Assembly: GCA_902542795.1 (NCBI GenBank)
Contig: CACBVP010000002.1
Coordinates: 1 to 53,443 of the forward strand
DNA: 53,443 nucleotides
Source: an uncultured Pelagibacteraceae bacterium
GTDB lineage: Bacteria > Pseudomonadota > Alphaproteobacteria > Pelagibacterales > Pelagibacteraceae
Direction of reading: 5' to 3'
Shown: in pieces, positions 42,835 to 52,554 of the stretch
Layout of the letters: every line of letters begins with the position of its first letter
Numbering within the stretch: the stretch's first letter is position 1
Position numbers and translations under genes: made by a program
The notes under the pieces: model-generated
The model's input: only the letters and a program-made list of their open reading frames with translations
The model's database searches: none
Told to the model about the DNA's origin: nothing

Positions 42835-45396
42835 TTATATCCTTCCGTGACAGTGTTTGAATTTTTTACCTGAACCACATGGGCATTTATCATTTCTTCC
42901 AACTTTTTTATCAGATTTACTTTCAAAAATTTCCTCATTTTCTTTATTTTTGTCGTCAGAGGAAACTACAATATTCAGATTTAGGAGAAATTTAATTAAA
43001 TCATTTTTTATTTTTGATAATAATCCCTCAAATAGTACAAAAGCTTCTTTTTTAAACTCAGATAAAGGATCTTTTTGACCATATTGTCTAAGTCCAATAA
43101 CTTGTCTTAATTGTTCGAGATATTGCAAATGAGATCTCCAAGAAAAATCAATAATTTGTAAAAATATTTTTTTTTCAAGATTACTATTTTGATCTTTACC
43201 TAAAATTTGAATTCTTGAGGTTTTCTTTTCATAATAAATTCTCTTGATTTTGTTATAAAATTCACTTTCTTTCATCTTGCCATAATTGATCAAACGATCG
43301 TCATTAATTGAATTACCGGTAATATTTTTAAACTCGCTGAGGTATTTCTTTTCATCTCCAGATTTCTGAAAGTTTAATCTAATTAAATTAAGGATTTTTA
43401 AAACCTCATCAAAAAAATCATTTAAAATTATCTCAATACTATCTTCTTTAAGCACCTTTAATCTTTGAGAAAATATTACTTGTCTTTGATCATTCATTAC
43501 ATCATCAAATTTAATTAATGTTTTTCTTATATCAAAGTTTCTACTCTCAACTTTTTTTTGAGCTCTCTCCATAGCTTTATTAATCCAAGGATGGTCTATA
43601 GACTCATTTTCTTTGAGACCAAGTTTTTTAAGCATCCCGTCGATTGAGTCTCCTCCAAAAATTCTCATTAATTCATCTTGAAGACTTATAAAAAAAATTG
43701 TACCACCAGGATCTCCTTGTCTTCCCGATCTACCGCGTAATTGATTATCAATTCTTCTACTTTCATGACGCTCTGTTCCTATAATAAACAAACCTCCAAG
43801 TTCTTTTACTTTTTTTTCATTTACACTGATTTCTTCAATATTTTCTTTTTTTCCATCTAATATAAAATCTTTATTTCCTCCAAGTTTAATGTCTGTACCA
43901 CGGCCAGCCATATTAGTAGCTATTGTTACAGCTCCAATTTTTCCCGCTTCTGCAATTATTCTTGCCTCCTGTTCATGATGTTTCGCGTTAAGTACATTAT
44001 GTTTGATTTTCTTAATATTTAAAAAATTTGAAATTTTTTCTGATTTTTCAATACTTGTTGTTCCAACTAATACTGGCTGACCTTTGCTATTACATTCCAT
44101 TATTTTATTTGATATTGCATTGTATTTTTCTTTTTCAGTACGATAAATTTGATCATTAAAATCTTTTCTTAGCATTTTTTTATTCGTAGGAATTGAAACC
44201 ACATTTAATTTATAAATATCAAAAAACTCCTCGGACTCCGTCATAGCGGTTCCAGTCATGCCAGCTAGTTTATTATAAAGTCTAAAATAGTTTTGGTATG
44301 TGATTGAGGCTAACGTTTGATTTTCTTCTTGGATTTGAACATTTTCTTTTGACTCGATTGCCTGGTGAAGTCCATCTGAAAATCTTCTCCCATCTAGCAC
44401 TCTTCCAGTAAACTCATCTATGATTTGAACTTTACTATCTCTAACGATATAATCTGTATCTTTCTTGAATATCAAATTAGCCCTAAGAGCTTGATTAACG
44501 TGATGGACAAGATCTAGATTAGCCGGGTCATAAAAGTTCTTATTTTTAAGAATCCCTTTTTGAATTGCAAGTTTTTCGATCTTATCAATTCCATGATCTG
44601 TTAAAATCACATTTTTATTTTTTTCATCTAATTCATAATCCTTTTTTTCAAGTCGTTTTATAAAATTGTTTGATGTTGCGTATAATGTTGTTTTGTCTTC
44701 TAGTTTTCCTGAAATAATTAAAGGTGTTCTTGACTCATCAATAAGAATACTATCCACTTCATCCACAATGCAAAAATTATGTTGTCTTTGAACCATATCA
44801 TCAAGTTCGTATTTCATATTGTCTCTTAAATAGTCAAATCCAAGCTCATTATTGGTTGCGTAAGTAATGTCTTTGGCATAATTATTTTTTCTTTGAGTAT
44901 CATCTATGTCATTAGTAATACATCCAGTTGTTACACCTAAATAATTGAAGACTTTTCCCATCCATTCAGAATCTCTTTTAGCTAGATAGTCATTAACAGT
45001 AACTATGTGTACTCCTTTTCCCATTAATGAGTTTAAATATGCGGGTAGAGTTGAAACAAGAGTTTTACCTTCACCAGTTTTCATTTCGGCTATCTTACCT
45101 TGATGAAGAATTAGTCCCCCCGCAAGTTGAACGTCATAGTGCCTTTCGCCTAAGGTTCTCTTTGCAGCCTCTCTTACTAAAGCAAAACTCTCTGGAATTA
45201 TACTGTCAAGGTTAAACAATCCATTTTGAGCACTTTTTTTAAATTTCAATGTTTTTTCTTTAAAGTCTGCTTCACTTAATTTTTTTAACTCTATTTCTTT
45301 ACTATTGATAGATTGGATTAAATTTTGAATTTTATCTAATTCTTGTTGATTAGAGCTTTTAAATATTTTACTTAAAGTTCTTGTAAATAAATTCAT
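42835..45396 (-). CDS. secA: Preprotein translocase ATPase SecA
   Basis: SecA drives proteins through SecYEG using ATP. The 853-residue protein has Walker A MKTGEGKT at about residue 100, DEAD-like VDEVDSILIDESRTPLIIS, the GRGTDIKLGG and GRSGRQGDPG helicase motifs, and the C-terminal zinc motif CPCGSGKKFKHCHG (SecB/ribosome binding). Length is normal. It is divergent from argJ across 44 bases. Confidence 0.97.
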   Translation of the reverse strand: MNLFTRTLSKIFKSSNQQELDKIQNLIQSINSKEIELKKLSEADFKEKTLKFKKSAQNGLFNLDSIIPESFALVREAAKRTLGERHYDVQLAGGLILHQGKIAEMKTGEGKTLVSTLPAYLNSLMGKGVHIVTVNDYLAKRDSEWMGKVFNYLGVTTGCITNDIDDTQRKNNYAKDITYATNNELGFDYLRDNMKYELDDMVQRQHNFCIVDEVDSILIDESRTPLIISGKLEDKTTLYATSNNFIKRLEKKDYELDEKNKNVILTDHGIDKIEKLAIQKGILKNKNFYDPANLDLVHHVNQALRANLIFKKDTDYIVRDSKVQIIDEFTGRVLDGRRFSDGLHQAIESKENVQIQEENQTLASITYQNYFRLYNKLAGMTGTAMTESEEFFDIYKLNVVSIPTNKKMLRKDFNDQIYRTEKEKYNAISNKIMECNSKGQPVLVGTTSIEKSEKISNFLNIKKIKHNVLNAKHHEQEARIIAEAGKIGAVTIATNMAGRGTDIKLGGNKDFILDGKKENIEEISVNEKKVKELGGLFIIGTERHESRRIDNQLRGRSGRQGDPGGTIFFISLQDELMRIFGGDSIDGMLKKLGLKENESIDHPWINKAMERAQKKVESRNFDIRKTLIKFDDVMNDQRQVIFSQRLKVLKEDSIEIILNDFFDEVLKILNLIRLNFQKSGDEKKYLSEFKNITGNSINDDRLINYGKMKESEFYNKIKRIYYEKKTSRIQILGKDQNSNLEKKIFLQIIDFSWRSHLQYLEQLRQVIGLRQYGQKDPLSEFKKEAFVLFEGLLSKIKNDLIKFLLNLNIVVSSDDKNKENEEIFESKSDKKVGRNDKCPCGSGKKFKHCHGRI

Positions 45397-45440
45397 TTTA
45401 CATCTATATATGTATTATTAATTTAAATTAAACAGTAATA

Positions 45441-46745
45441 ATGACAATAAATATTAAAAATTTTTTAAACGAAAAAACAAAACTATCAAAAATGGGTGAG
45501 TTTCAGAACCTCAAGCAAATTGACGGTTTAGAAATGGCTTCTATATCAGCAGATTTATACAAAGATGGAAGAGACGATATGGCGTTATTCTATTTTTCAA
45601 AGGGAGCCAATTACGCAACATTAACAACATCAAATAGTATCACCGCAGAATTTATACCTTGGAATAATAATTCTCATAAAAAAATAATTAAAGGTCTTTT
45701 AGTCAACACCAAAAACGCAAATACATTCACAGGCAAACAAGGCAAAGAAAGTATTGATACACTAGCAAAAAATTTATCTAGGATATTAACAATTAAAGAG
45801 TCTAAAAATCAAAAAGGTACAAGTGAAACGGTAAAAGTAAAAGATCTCATTTTTGCGTCTACAGGAGTAATAGGAGAGGAATTTCCAGTTGAACAAATTA
45901 AAGATAGACTTCCTGACTTAGTAGACAAATTAAGAAAAGAACATAATAAAATGTATTGGATAAAAATGGCTTCAGCAATTATGACAACTGATACGAAACC
46001 TAAAGTGGCTTATGAGGAAATAATAATTGGAGATGAACTAATCAAAATTTCTGCTATTGCAAAAGGATCTGGAATGATTGCTCCAAATTTAGCTACTATG
46101 CTCTCATTTATATTTACTAATGCTGATATAAATTCTAATTTATTAAAAACATTATTAAAAAGAGCAGTTGCCAACTCTTTTAATGCAATTACAGTAGATA
46201 GCGATCAATCAACAAATGACATGGTTACTATTTTTTCTACAAGGGCAGTTAAAATCGGACCAAATATTTCTTTAAATGATAAAGCAGTACAGAAGTTTGA
46301 AATAGCTTTAAAAAATTTATGTTTAAATCTAGCTAAGCAAATAGTTGTAGATGGAGAAGGAGCAAAAAAATTTATAACAGTTAATGTAATTAACGCTAAG
46401 TCCTTAGGGAGTGCAAAAAATATTGCTTTTTCAATTGCTAACTCTCCTTTATTCAAAACAGCCATTGCCGGAGAAGACCCTAATTGGGGGAGAATTGTTA
46501 TGGGGATTGGTAAGTCTGGAGAACTAGTAGATCAAAAAAAATTAAGAATTAAAATTGGAAACTTTGTTGTAGCAGAAAATGGGAGAATTTCTGAGAGCTA
46601 TGATGAAAAAAAATTAAAAGAATATATGCAATGGGGTTCGATAAGTATTGAAATAAACCTTAAACTAGGTAATGATAGTTTTACATGTTACACGTGCGAT
46701 TTTACACACGACTATATAGACATCAATGCAGATTACAGAAATTAG
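45441..46745 (+). CDS. argJ: Glutamate N-acetyltransferase / amino-acid acetyltransferase
   Basis: ArgJ recycles the acetyl group from N-acetylornithine to glutamate in arginine synthesis. The 434-residue precursor has the self-cleavage site in PNLATMLSFIFTNAD (cut before the Thr of TML), giving alpha and beta chains; KGSGMIAPNLA precedes it and GEDPNWGRIVMGIG lies in the beta chain. It is next to secA as in other alphaproteobacteria, without the peptidyl-prolyl isomerase gene often found between them. One base before DUF1178. Confidence 0.95.
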   Translation: MTINIKNFLNEKTKLSKMGEFQNLKQIDGLEMASISADLYKDGRDDMALFYFSKGANYATLTTSNSITAEFIPWNNNSHKKIIKGLLVNTKNANTFTGKQGKESIDTLAKNLSRILTIKESKNQKGTSETVKVKDLIFASTGVIGEEFPVEQIKDRLPDLVDKLRKEHNKMYWIKMASAIMTTDTKPKVAYEEIIIGDELIKISAIAKGSGMIAPNLATMLSFIFTNADINSNLLKTLLKRAVANSFNAITVDSDQSTNDMVTIFSTRAVKIGPNISLNDKAVQKFEIALKNLCLNLAKQIVVDGEGAKKFITVNVINAKSLGSAKNIAFSIANSPLFKTAIAGEDPNWGRIVMGIGKSGELVDQKKLRIKIGNFVVAENGRISESYDEKKLKEYMQWGSISIEINLKLGNDSFTCYTCDFTHDYIDINADYRN

Positions 46746-47168
46746 ATGATAAAATATAATTTAAAATGTCATAAAGATCATGAGTTTGAAAGTTGGTTCT
46801 CTAGCTCTGAAGAGTTCGAGAAATTAAATGGCAGAAATCTATTAGAGTGTATTTATTGTTCTTCAAAAAAGATAAATAAATCAATCATGGCTCCTATGAT
46901 TTCAAGTTTAAAGAAAAAAGATTATCAATTTGAGATCTTAGATAAAAATTTCAACGAAAATAAAAATAAATTATTACAATTAAGAAAATATATTGAAAAA
47001 AACTTTAACTATGTTGGTAAAGATTTTAGTAAAAAAGTAAGAGAAGTATATTATGATAAAAAAAACAATAAAGCTATTTATGGAACTACCACCCCTGAAG
47101 AAAGAGAAGAACTAGCCGATGAAGGAATAGATTTGTTGTCAATTCCATGGGTAAATAAAGATAATTAA
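46746..47168 (+). CDS. DUF1178 family protein
   Basis: A 140-residue protein with the family N-terminus MIKYNLKCHKDHEFESWFSSS and a CxxC-type pair in ECIYCSSKKINKSIMAP, suggesting a small zinc-ribbon; C-terminal YGTTTPEEREELADEGID is also typical. Function is unknown. It starts immediately after argJ, and its end overlaps the convergent ubiG by 4 bases. Confidence 0.9.
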   Translation: MIKYNLKCHKDHEFESWFSSSEEFEKLNGRNLLECIYCSSKKINKSIMAPMISSLKKKDYQFEILDKNFNENKNKLLQLRKYIEKNFNYVGKDFSKKVREVYYDKKNNKAIYGTTTPEEREELADEGIDLLSIPWVNKDN

Positions 47169-47893
47169 TTTTTAATACTACAAATAATATAATTTACGGA
47201 TAAGTCTTTTGATTTTTTCCATCTTTTCGTAAAAGGATTAAATTTTAATCCACTAATATCTTGTGTATTTAGTTTTTCTTTATTTAAGTAGTTTTCCAAC
47301 TCTTCGGGTTTTAAAAACTTATTCCAATTATGGGTTCCGATAGGAAGCCATCGTAAAATATACTCAGCGCCAATAATTGCTTTTACGTATGAAATCAAAG
47401 ATCTATTTAAAGTAGCAGTAAACATTAATCCATTTTTTTTTAATAATTTCTGGCAAGATTTAATATACAAATCGACATTATCAACATGTTCCACAATTTC
47501 TAAATTTAAAATCACATCATAAATTTCAAAATCTTTTAATTTTTCTGGTGAAGTATTGATATAATTTATTTCCAAACCACTTTTTTTAGAATGCATTTTT
47601 GCAATATTGATATTTTTTTCAGAAGCATCAATCCCTGTAACTTTTGCTCCAAGTCTTGTCATAGGCTCACTTATTAACCCGCCGCCGCATCCAATATCTA
47701 GAATTTTTAGTCCCTCTAAATAATTTATTTTTTCTCTTTTTATCTTAAAATGTTTTTTTATATTTTCTGTTATGTATTCAATTCTTATAGGATTAAACAT
47801 ATGAAGGGGTTTAAATTTTCCATTAACATCCCACCATTCTTCAGATAATTTTGAAAACTTTTGAATTTCTTCTTTATTTATAGTAGTACTCAT
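47165..47893 (-). CDS. ubiG: Ubiquinone biosynthesis O-methyltransferase
   Basis: UbiG performs both O-methylations in ubiquinone synthesis with S-adenosylmethionine. The 242-residue protein has FSKLSEEWWDVNGKFKPLH near the start, the SAM-binding LDIGCGGGLISEPMTRLGA (about 66-84) and LEIVEHVDN, followed by NRSLISYVKAI and LRWLPIGTHNWNKF, all specific for UbiG. It is divergent from lysC, the standard alphaproteobacterial arrangement. Confidence 0.96.
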   Translation of the reverse strand: MSTTINKEEIQKFSKLSEEWWDVNGKFKPLHMFNPIRIEYITENIKKHFKIKREKINYLEGLKILDIGCGGGLISEPMTRLGAKVTGIDASEKNINIAKMHSKKSGLEINYINTSPEKLKDFEIYDVILNLEIVEHVDNVDLYIKSCQKLLKKNGLMFTATLNRSLISYVKAIIGAEYILRWLPIGTHNWNKFLKPEELENYLNKEKLNTQDISGLKFNPFTKRWKKSKDLSVNYIICSIKN

Positions 47894-47949
47894 TTTTAAA
47901 TAATTTAAATTAATATTAATATCTATATTTTATTATATTGCATTCTTAA

Positions 47950-49161
47950 ATGGCTAAAAAAGTACTAAAGTTTGGTGGAACATCTGTTGGAACTGTTGAA
48001 AGGATCCAGCATGTTGCTAGTATTGTTAAAAAAGAGCTTTTAGATGGGAATAATTTAGTTGTAATCGTTTCTGCAATGGCAGGACAAACAAATGAACTTA
48101 TTAAACTTTCAAATGAAATTTCTGATAAATTTAACAAAAGAGAGCTCGACGTTCTTTTATCTTCAGGAGAGCAAGTGACAAGTGCACTTCTCGCTGGAGC
48201 CTTAATAGAATTAAATATCAAAGCTAAATCATTGTTGAGCTGGCAAATACCAATCCTAACAGAAGGGCAGCACTCTAATGCACGAATAATTAATATGAGT
48301 GTAGAAAAGATTAATAAATATTTGAGCGAAGAAGGGGTTGTAATAATTCCAGGCTTTCAAGGTATTTCAAAAAGTGCAGAAGTTACAACAATTGGAAGAG
48401 GGGGTTCTGATGCAACAGCAGTTGCTGTAGCTAAAATATTAAATGCCGACACTTGTGAGATATATACCGATGTAGATGGGGTGTATTCTACTGACCCAAA
48501 TAAAATTCCAGTAGCAAAAAAAATCGATAAAATTTCGTACGATGAAATGCTCGAGCTATCCTCTCTTGGAGCAAAAGTTATGCAATCATCTGCAGTTCAA
48601 ACTGCGATGATGTATGATGTTCCCCTAGAAGTTAAATCAACTTTTACTGAAAGAAAAGGTACGAAAATTTTTAATCAAGAAAATATTGATTACTCAAAGA
48701 GTGTCACAGGTGTAGCTTACTCAAAAGATGATGCAAAAATTACACTCATTGGTGTAGAGGATAGACCAGGTGTTGCTGCTAATATTTTCGAACCTCTTAG
48801 CAAAGCGCAGATTAATGTTGATATGGTAATACAAAATATTTCATCGGATCAAAAAACTACAGATGTTACATTCACTGTAAAAAGGGACGATGTAGCTAAA
48901 ACTAAAGGGATTTTAAAAGAAAAGAGTGAAATTACATATAAAGACATTATCCAAAATGATAAAGTTGCTAAGATTTCTATTGTAGGAGCAGGAATGGTTT
49001 CTACTCCCGGTATAACATATAAAATGTTCAGAGCTCTTTCAGACGAGAGAATAAACATTTTAGCTATCTCTACCTCTGAAATTAAAATATCTGTTATTAT
49101 AGATGAGGATAAAACTTTAGATGCAGTAAAAAAATTACATACAATTTTTGATTTAGATTAA
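47950..49161 (+). CDS. lysC: Aspartate kinase
   Basis: LysC phosphorylates aspartate, opening the lysine/threonine/methionine pathway. The 403-residue protein has [13 protein letters not shown] (residues 7-19), [16 protein letters not shown], and two C-terminal ACT domains (about 265-403) for feedback binding ([19 protein letters not shown] and [16 protein letters not shown]). A TATATT -10 candidate at 47934-47939 lies only 10 bases before the ATG. It overlaps ispG by one base. Confidence 0.96.
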   Translation: MAKKVLKFGGTSVGTVERIQHVASIVKKELLDGNNLVVIVSAMAGQTNELIKLSNEISDKFNKRELDVLLSSGEQVTSALLAGALIELNIKAKSLLSWQIPILTEGQHSNARIINMSVEKINKYLSEEGVVIIPGFQGISKSAEVTTIGRGGSDATAVAVAKILNADTCEIYTDVDGVYSTDPNKIPVAKKIDKISYDEMLELSSLGAKVMQSSAVQTAMMYDVPLEVKSTFTERKGTKIFNQENIDYSKSVTGVAYSKDDAKITLIGVEDRPGVAANIFEPLSKAQINVDMVIQNISSDQKTTDVTFTVKRDDVAKTKGILKEKSEITYKDIIQNDKVAKISIVGAGMVSTPGITYKMFRALSDERINILAISTSEIKISVIIDEDKTLDAVKKLHTIFDLD

Positions 49162-50246
49162 TGGAAATTAGACCCCATAGAGTAATTAAAAGAAAAGTTA
49201 CAAAAGAAATTAAGGTTGGCAATGTTAAAGTTGGTGGCAATGCACCAATTAGCGTCCAATCGATGACAAATACACTAACAACAGATGTTAGAGGAACTAT
49301 TAATCAAATCCATTCATTGGAGGATGCAGGTGTAGACATTGTTAGAGTTTCCTGTCCAGATGAGGACTCCACTAGAGCTTTAAGAGAAATTATTAAAGAG
49401 GTTTCAGTACCAATAGTTGCTGATATTCATTTTCACTATAAAAGAGCGATTGAAGCTGCAGAAATGGGAGCAAGCTGCTTAAGAATTAATCCAGGCAATA
49501 TAGGAGATCAAAAAAGAATTTTAGAAGTTATAAAAGCTGCTAAAAATAATAATTGTTCTATAAGAATAGGTGTTAATGCAGGTTCACTTGAAAAAAATTT
49601 GTTAGAAAAATATAAAGAACCTTGTCCTGAAGCACTAGTAGAAAGTGCCCAACATAATATAAAACTTTTAGAAGATAATGATTTCTTTAATTTTAAAATT
49701 AGCGTTAAATCCTCAGATATTTTTTTGACTGTTAAAGCATACAAAAAACTATCAGAAATCTGCAACTATCCTTTACATCTTGGAGTAACTGAAGCTGGAG
49801 GTTTATTTACTGGAAGTATAAAATCCTCAATTGGTATTGGTCAACTACTAATGGATGGAATTGGAGACACAATAAGAGTTTCCTTGTCATCAGATCCCAT
49901 TGATGAAGTAAAAGCTGGTTATGAAATTCTCAAATCTTTAGGAATTCGATCAAGGGGGGTAAATATTATTTCATGCCCATCATGTGCTAGACAGGCTTTT
50001 CCAGTAATTGAAACTGTAAAAGTTTTAGAGGAAAAATTATCACACATAAAAAAACCAATTAGTTTGTCGATAATTGGTTGCGTTGTAAACGGACCGGGTG
50101 AAGCTGCTCAAACTGAAATAGGTCTTACTGGCGGTGGTCAGGATAGTAATCTTTTGTACCTATCAGGTGTTCCACATTCAAAAGTTCCAAGTTCTGAAAT
50201 CATTGAAAAAATTGTAAAAATGGTTGAAGAGAAAACAAAAGACTAA
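49161..50246 (+). CDS. ispG: 4-hydroxy-3-methylbut-2-enyl diphosphate synthase
   Basis: IspG (GcpE) makes HMBPP in the MEP isoprenoid pathway and carries a 4Fe-4S cluster. The 361-residue protein has [13 protein letters not shown] at the start, the TIM-barrel [17 protein letters not shown], and cluster ligands in ISCPSCARQ (C-x-x-C) and [12 protein letters not shown]. Length is normal for the bacterial two-domain form. It overlaps lysC by one base; prfA starts 7 bases after its stop. Confidence 0.96.
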   Translation: MEIRPHRVIKRKVTKEIKVGNVKVGGNAPISVQSMTNTLTTDVRGTINQIHSLEDAGVDIVRVSCPDEDSTRALREIIKEVSVPIVADIHFHYKRAIEAAEMGASCLRINPGNIGDQKRILEVIKAAKNNNCSIRIGVNAGSLEKNLLEKYKEPCPEALVESAQHNIKLLEDNDFFNFKISVKSSDIFLTVKAYKKLSEICNYPLHLGVTEAGGLFTGSIKSSIGIGQLLMDGIGDTIRVSLSSDPIDEVKAGYEILKSLGIRSRGVNIISCPSCARQAFPVIETVKVLEEKLSHIKKPISLSIIGCVVNGPGEAAQTEIGLTGGGQDSNLLYLSGVPHSKVPSSEIIEKIVKMVEEKTKD

Positions 50247-50253
50247 ATTAATT

Positions 50254-51330
50254 ATGGTTCCTATTAACAAAGTGAAGGATATTATTAATAAACATCTTAA
50301 TTTGGAAAAAGAGCTTTCTGCTGGAAATATTGATCCAAAGTTATTTGCAAAAAAATCAAAAGAATATTCAGATCTTGGCAGTATAATTGATAGCGCTAAG
50401 TCATTTGTTAAATTTGAGGATGAAAAAAAAGATTTAGAAAATTTAGTTAATGATAAATCTAATGATCCTGAGATGATCGAGTTAGCTGAGAAAGATCTTA
50501 GTGAATTATTGAAAAGCAAAGAAAAGTGGGAGAATGAACTAAAAATCTTTTTACTTCCAAAAGATGAAGATGATGACAAAAACGCAATTGTAGAGATTAG
50601 AGCTGGAACTGGAGGATTAGAAGCCTCACTTTTCTGTGCAGATTTATTTAAAATGTATGAAAAAGTTTGTTCTAAAAAAAAATGGAATTTAGAAATTATT
50701 AATATTTCTAAAAGTGATGCAGGTGGCTTTAAAGAAGTAATTTTTTCAGTTAACGGTAATGATATCTATTCATACCTTAAATACGAATCTGGTGTTCACA
50801 GAGTGCAAAGAATACCTGAAACAGAAACGCAAGGAAGAGTACATACGTCAGCAGCTACCGTTGCAGTACTTCCGGAGGCCGAAGAGGTTGATATAGAAAT
50901 TAAAGATTCAGATTTGAGAATAGATGTTTTTAGAGCTGGTGGACCCGGTGGTCAGTCAGTCAACACAACAGACAGTGCTGTTAGAATTACACATATTCCG
51001 AGTGGTGTAGTTGTAAGCCAACAAGATGAAAAATCTCAGCACAAAAATAAAGCTAAAGCCCTTAAGATTTTAAGATCAAGAGTTTATGAGGCGGAGAAAA
51101 GAAAAAAAGATCAGGAAAGATCAAGTAATAGAAGAAGTCAAATTGGATCAGGTGATAGATCAGAAAGAATAAGAACTTATAATTTTCCACAGGGAAGAGT
51201 TACCGATCATAGAATTAATTTAACATTGCATAAATTAGATGAATTTTTAAGTGGGGATATACACGAAGAAATAAATCAAGAACTACGATTAAAAGAACAA
51301 AATTTAAAACTCGAAAATTTAAATTCATGA
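50254..51330 (+). CDS. prfA: Peptide chain release factor 1
   Basis: RF1 ends translation at UAA and UAG. The preferred start is ATG at 50254, giving 358 residues, close to E. coli (360); a TTG at 50224 would add ten residues inside ispG. The peptidyl-tRNA-hydrolysing GGQ is in [12 protein letters not shown], and the stop-codon-reading tripeptide is PET in [11 protein letters not shown], where E. coli has PAT. It is followed by prmC, which methylates the GGQ Gln. Confidence 0.96.
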   Translation: MVPINKVKDIINKHLNLEKELSAGNIDPKLFAKKSKEYSDLGSIIDSAKSFVKFEDEKKDLENLVNDKSNDPEMIELAEKDLSELLKSKEKWENELKIFLLPKDEDDDKNAIVEIRAGTGGLEASLFCADLFKMYEKVCSKKKWNLEIINISKSDAGGFKEVIFSVNGNDIYSYLKYESGVHRVQRIPETETQGRVHTSAATVAVLPEAEEVDIEIKDSDLRIDVFRAGGPGGQSVNTTDSAVRITHIPSGVVVSQQDEKSQHKNKAKALKILRSRVYEAEKRKKDQERSSNRRSQIGSGDRSERIRTYNFPQGRVTDHRINLTLHKLDEFLSGDIHEEINQELRLKEQNLKLENLNS

Positions 51331-52166
51331 AAGTTCTGGAAGCAATTAAATTAGGATCAAAACTACTTAAAGAAAAAAATATTCATACATATATTCTTGA
51401 CTCAGAGTTGCTTCTTTCTAAAAGTTTAAATAAATCAAGAGAGAAAATATTGATAAATCTAGAGCAAAATATAAACAAAAGAGCTTTAACAGATTTTAAT
51501 AAATATTTAGTTAGAAGATCCAGAAGAGAGCCAATTGCTTATTTACTCGAAGAAAAAGAGTTCTGGAGTAAAAAATTTTTTGTAAATAAAAATACTTTAA
51601 TTCCAAGACCTGAAACTGAGTTAATGGTAGAAAAACTAGTTACTTTTTTTAAAAAAAAAAGAATAACTATTTTAGATATCGGCACAGGTACAGGATGCAT
51701 AATTGTCAGCTTATTAAGTGAGTTAAAAAATTCTACAGGTATAGCAGTTGATATTTCTAGTAAAGCGATTATGGTAGCAAAGAAAAATGCTTATAAATTT
51801 AAATTATCTGATAGGATTAAGCTTTTAAATAAACCTTTTGAAGATCTCCATGATAAGAAATTTGATTTAATTGTTTCCAATCCACCATATGTTAAGCGAA
51901 TGGAAATCAAAAATTTAAGCGATGATATTAAAAAGTTTGAGCCTAGAATGGCCTTAGATGGAGGGAATGATGGACTTGACCTTATTAAAAAAGTTATTTA
52001 CAAATCTAAGAAAATCTTAAAGATTAATGGAACGCTCGCCCTAGAAATTGGTAATGAGCAAATAAATAAAGTTTCAAAAATATTAATTGAAAAAAAATTT
52101 AGAATTAAATGCGTTATTAAAGATTATAGAAACAATGTAAGGTGCGTATTTGCGGAGCTTAGGTAA
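51327..52166 (+). CDS. prmC: Release factor glutamine methyltransferase
   Basis: PrmC (HemK) methylates the Gln of the GGQ motif in release factors. The 279-residue protein has an N-terminal helical domain (about 1-75), then [33 protein letters not shown]-binding [14 protein letters not shown] and the catalytic NPPY in [10 protein letters not shown]. It overlaps prfA by 4 bases, as is standard. Confidence 0.96.
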   Translation: MKVLEAIKLGSKLLKEKNIHTYILDSELLLSKSLNKSREKILINLEQNINKRALTDFNKYLVRRSRREPIAYLLEEKEFWSKKFFVNKNTLIPRPETELMVEKLVTFFKKKRITILDIGTGTGCIIVSLLSELKNSTGIAVDISSKAIMVAKKNAYKFKLSDRIKLLNKPFEDLHDKKFDLIVSNPPYVKRMEIKNLSDDIKKFEPRMALDGGNDGLDLIKKVIYKSKKILKINGTLALEIGNEQINKVSKILIEKKFRIKCVIKDYRNNVRCVFAELR

Positions 52167-52547
52167 ATGAATAATAATAGAAGAAGAAATTTTAGACCTA
52201 GAATTCAAAAGAATAACTTCAGAAGAAGAAGCGGTTCATTAAACTCAAATAATTCAAATAGTTTAAATAATAACGGCAATGTAAATTTTAATAGAAATGG
52301 ATCTATGAACAACATTCATAATGTTGAAAAAACAATGCAAAAGTATCAGCAACTTGCAAAAGATGCTCAAAGTAATGGAGATCCGGTTTTATCACAAAAC
52401 TATTTGCAACATGCTGATCATTACTTAAGAAGATATAATGAATTGAATGAAAGAAGAGAGAATTCAATCGAAAAATCTATACCAGAAGAAAAAAATTTAT
52501 CAAAAGAAGAAAATCAAAAATCAGAAATTCAACAAACTACTAATTAA
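52167..52547 (+). CDS. DUF4167 family protein
   Basis: A 126-residue protein with an Arg/Asn-rich N-terminus (NNNRRRNFRPRIQKN), a low-complexity Asn/Ser stretch (about 22-50), and the conserved segment VEKTMQKYQQLAKDAQSNGDPVLSQNYLQHADHYLR. This alphaproteobacterial family regularly follows prmC and is thought to bind RNA because of its basic N-terminus; no reaction is known. It starts at the base after the prmC stop. Its end is 7 bases from the convergent peptidase gene. Confidence 0.9.
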   Translation: MNNNRRRNFRPRIQKNNFRRRSGSLNSNNSNSLNNNGNVNFNRNGSMNNIHNVEKTMQKYQQLAKDAQSNGDPVLSQNYLQHADHYLRRYNELNERRENSIEKSIPEEKNLSKEENQKSEIQQTTN

Positions 52548-52554
52548 AGTAAAT

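Noticed and set aside
50224-50253. TTG at 50224 as the prfA start
   Set aside because: It overlaps ispG and gives a protein longer than the family norm; ATG 50254 gives 358 residues, close to E. coli RF1.
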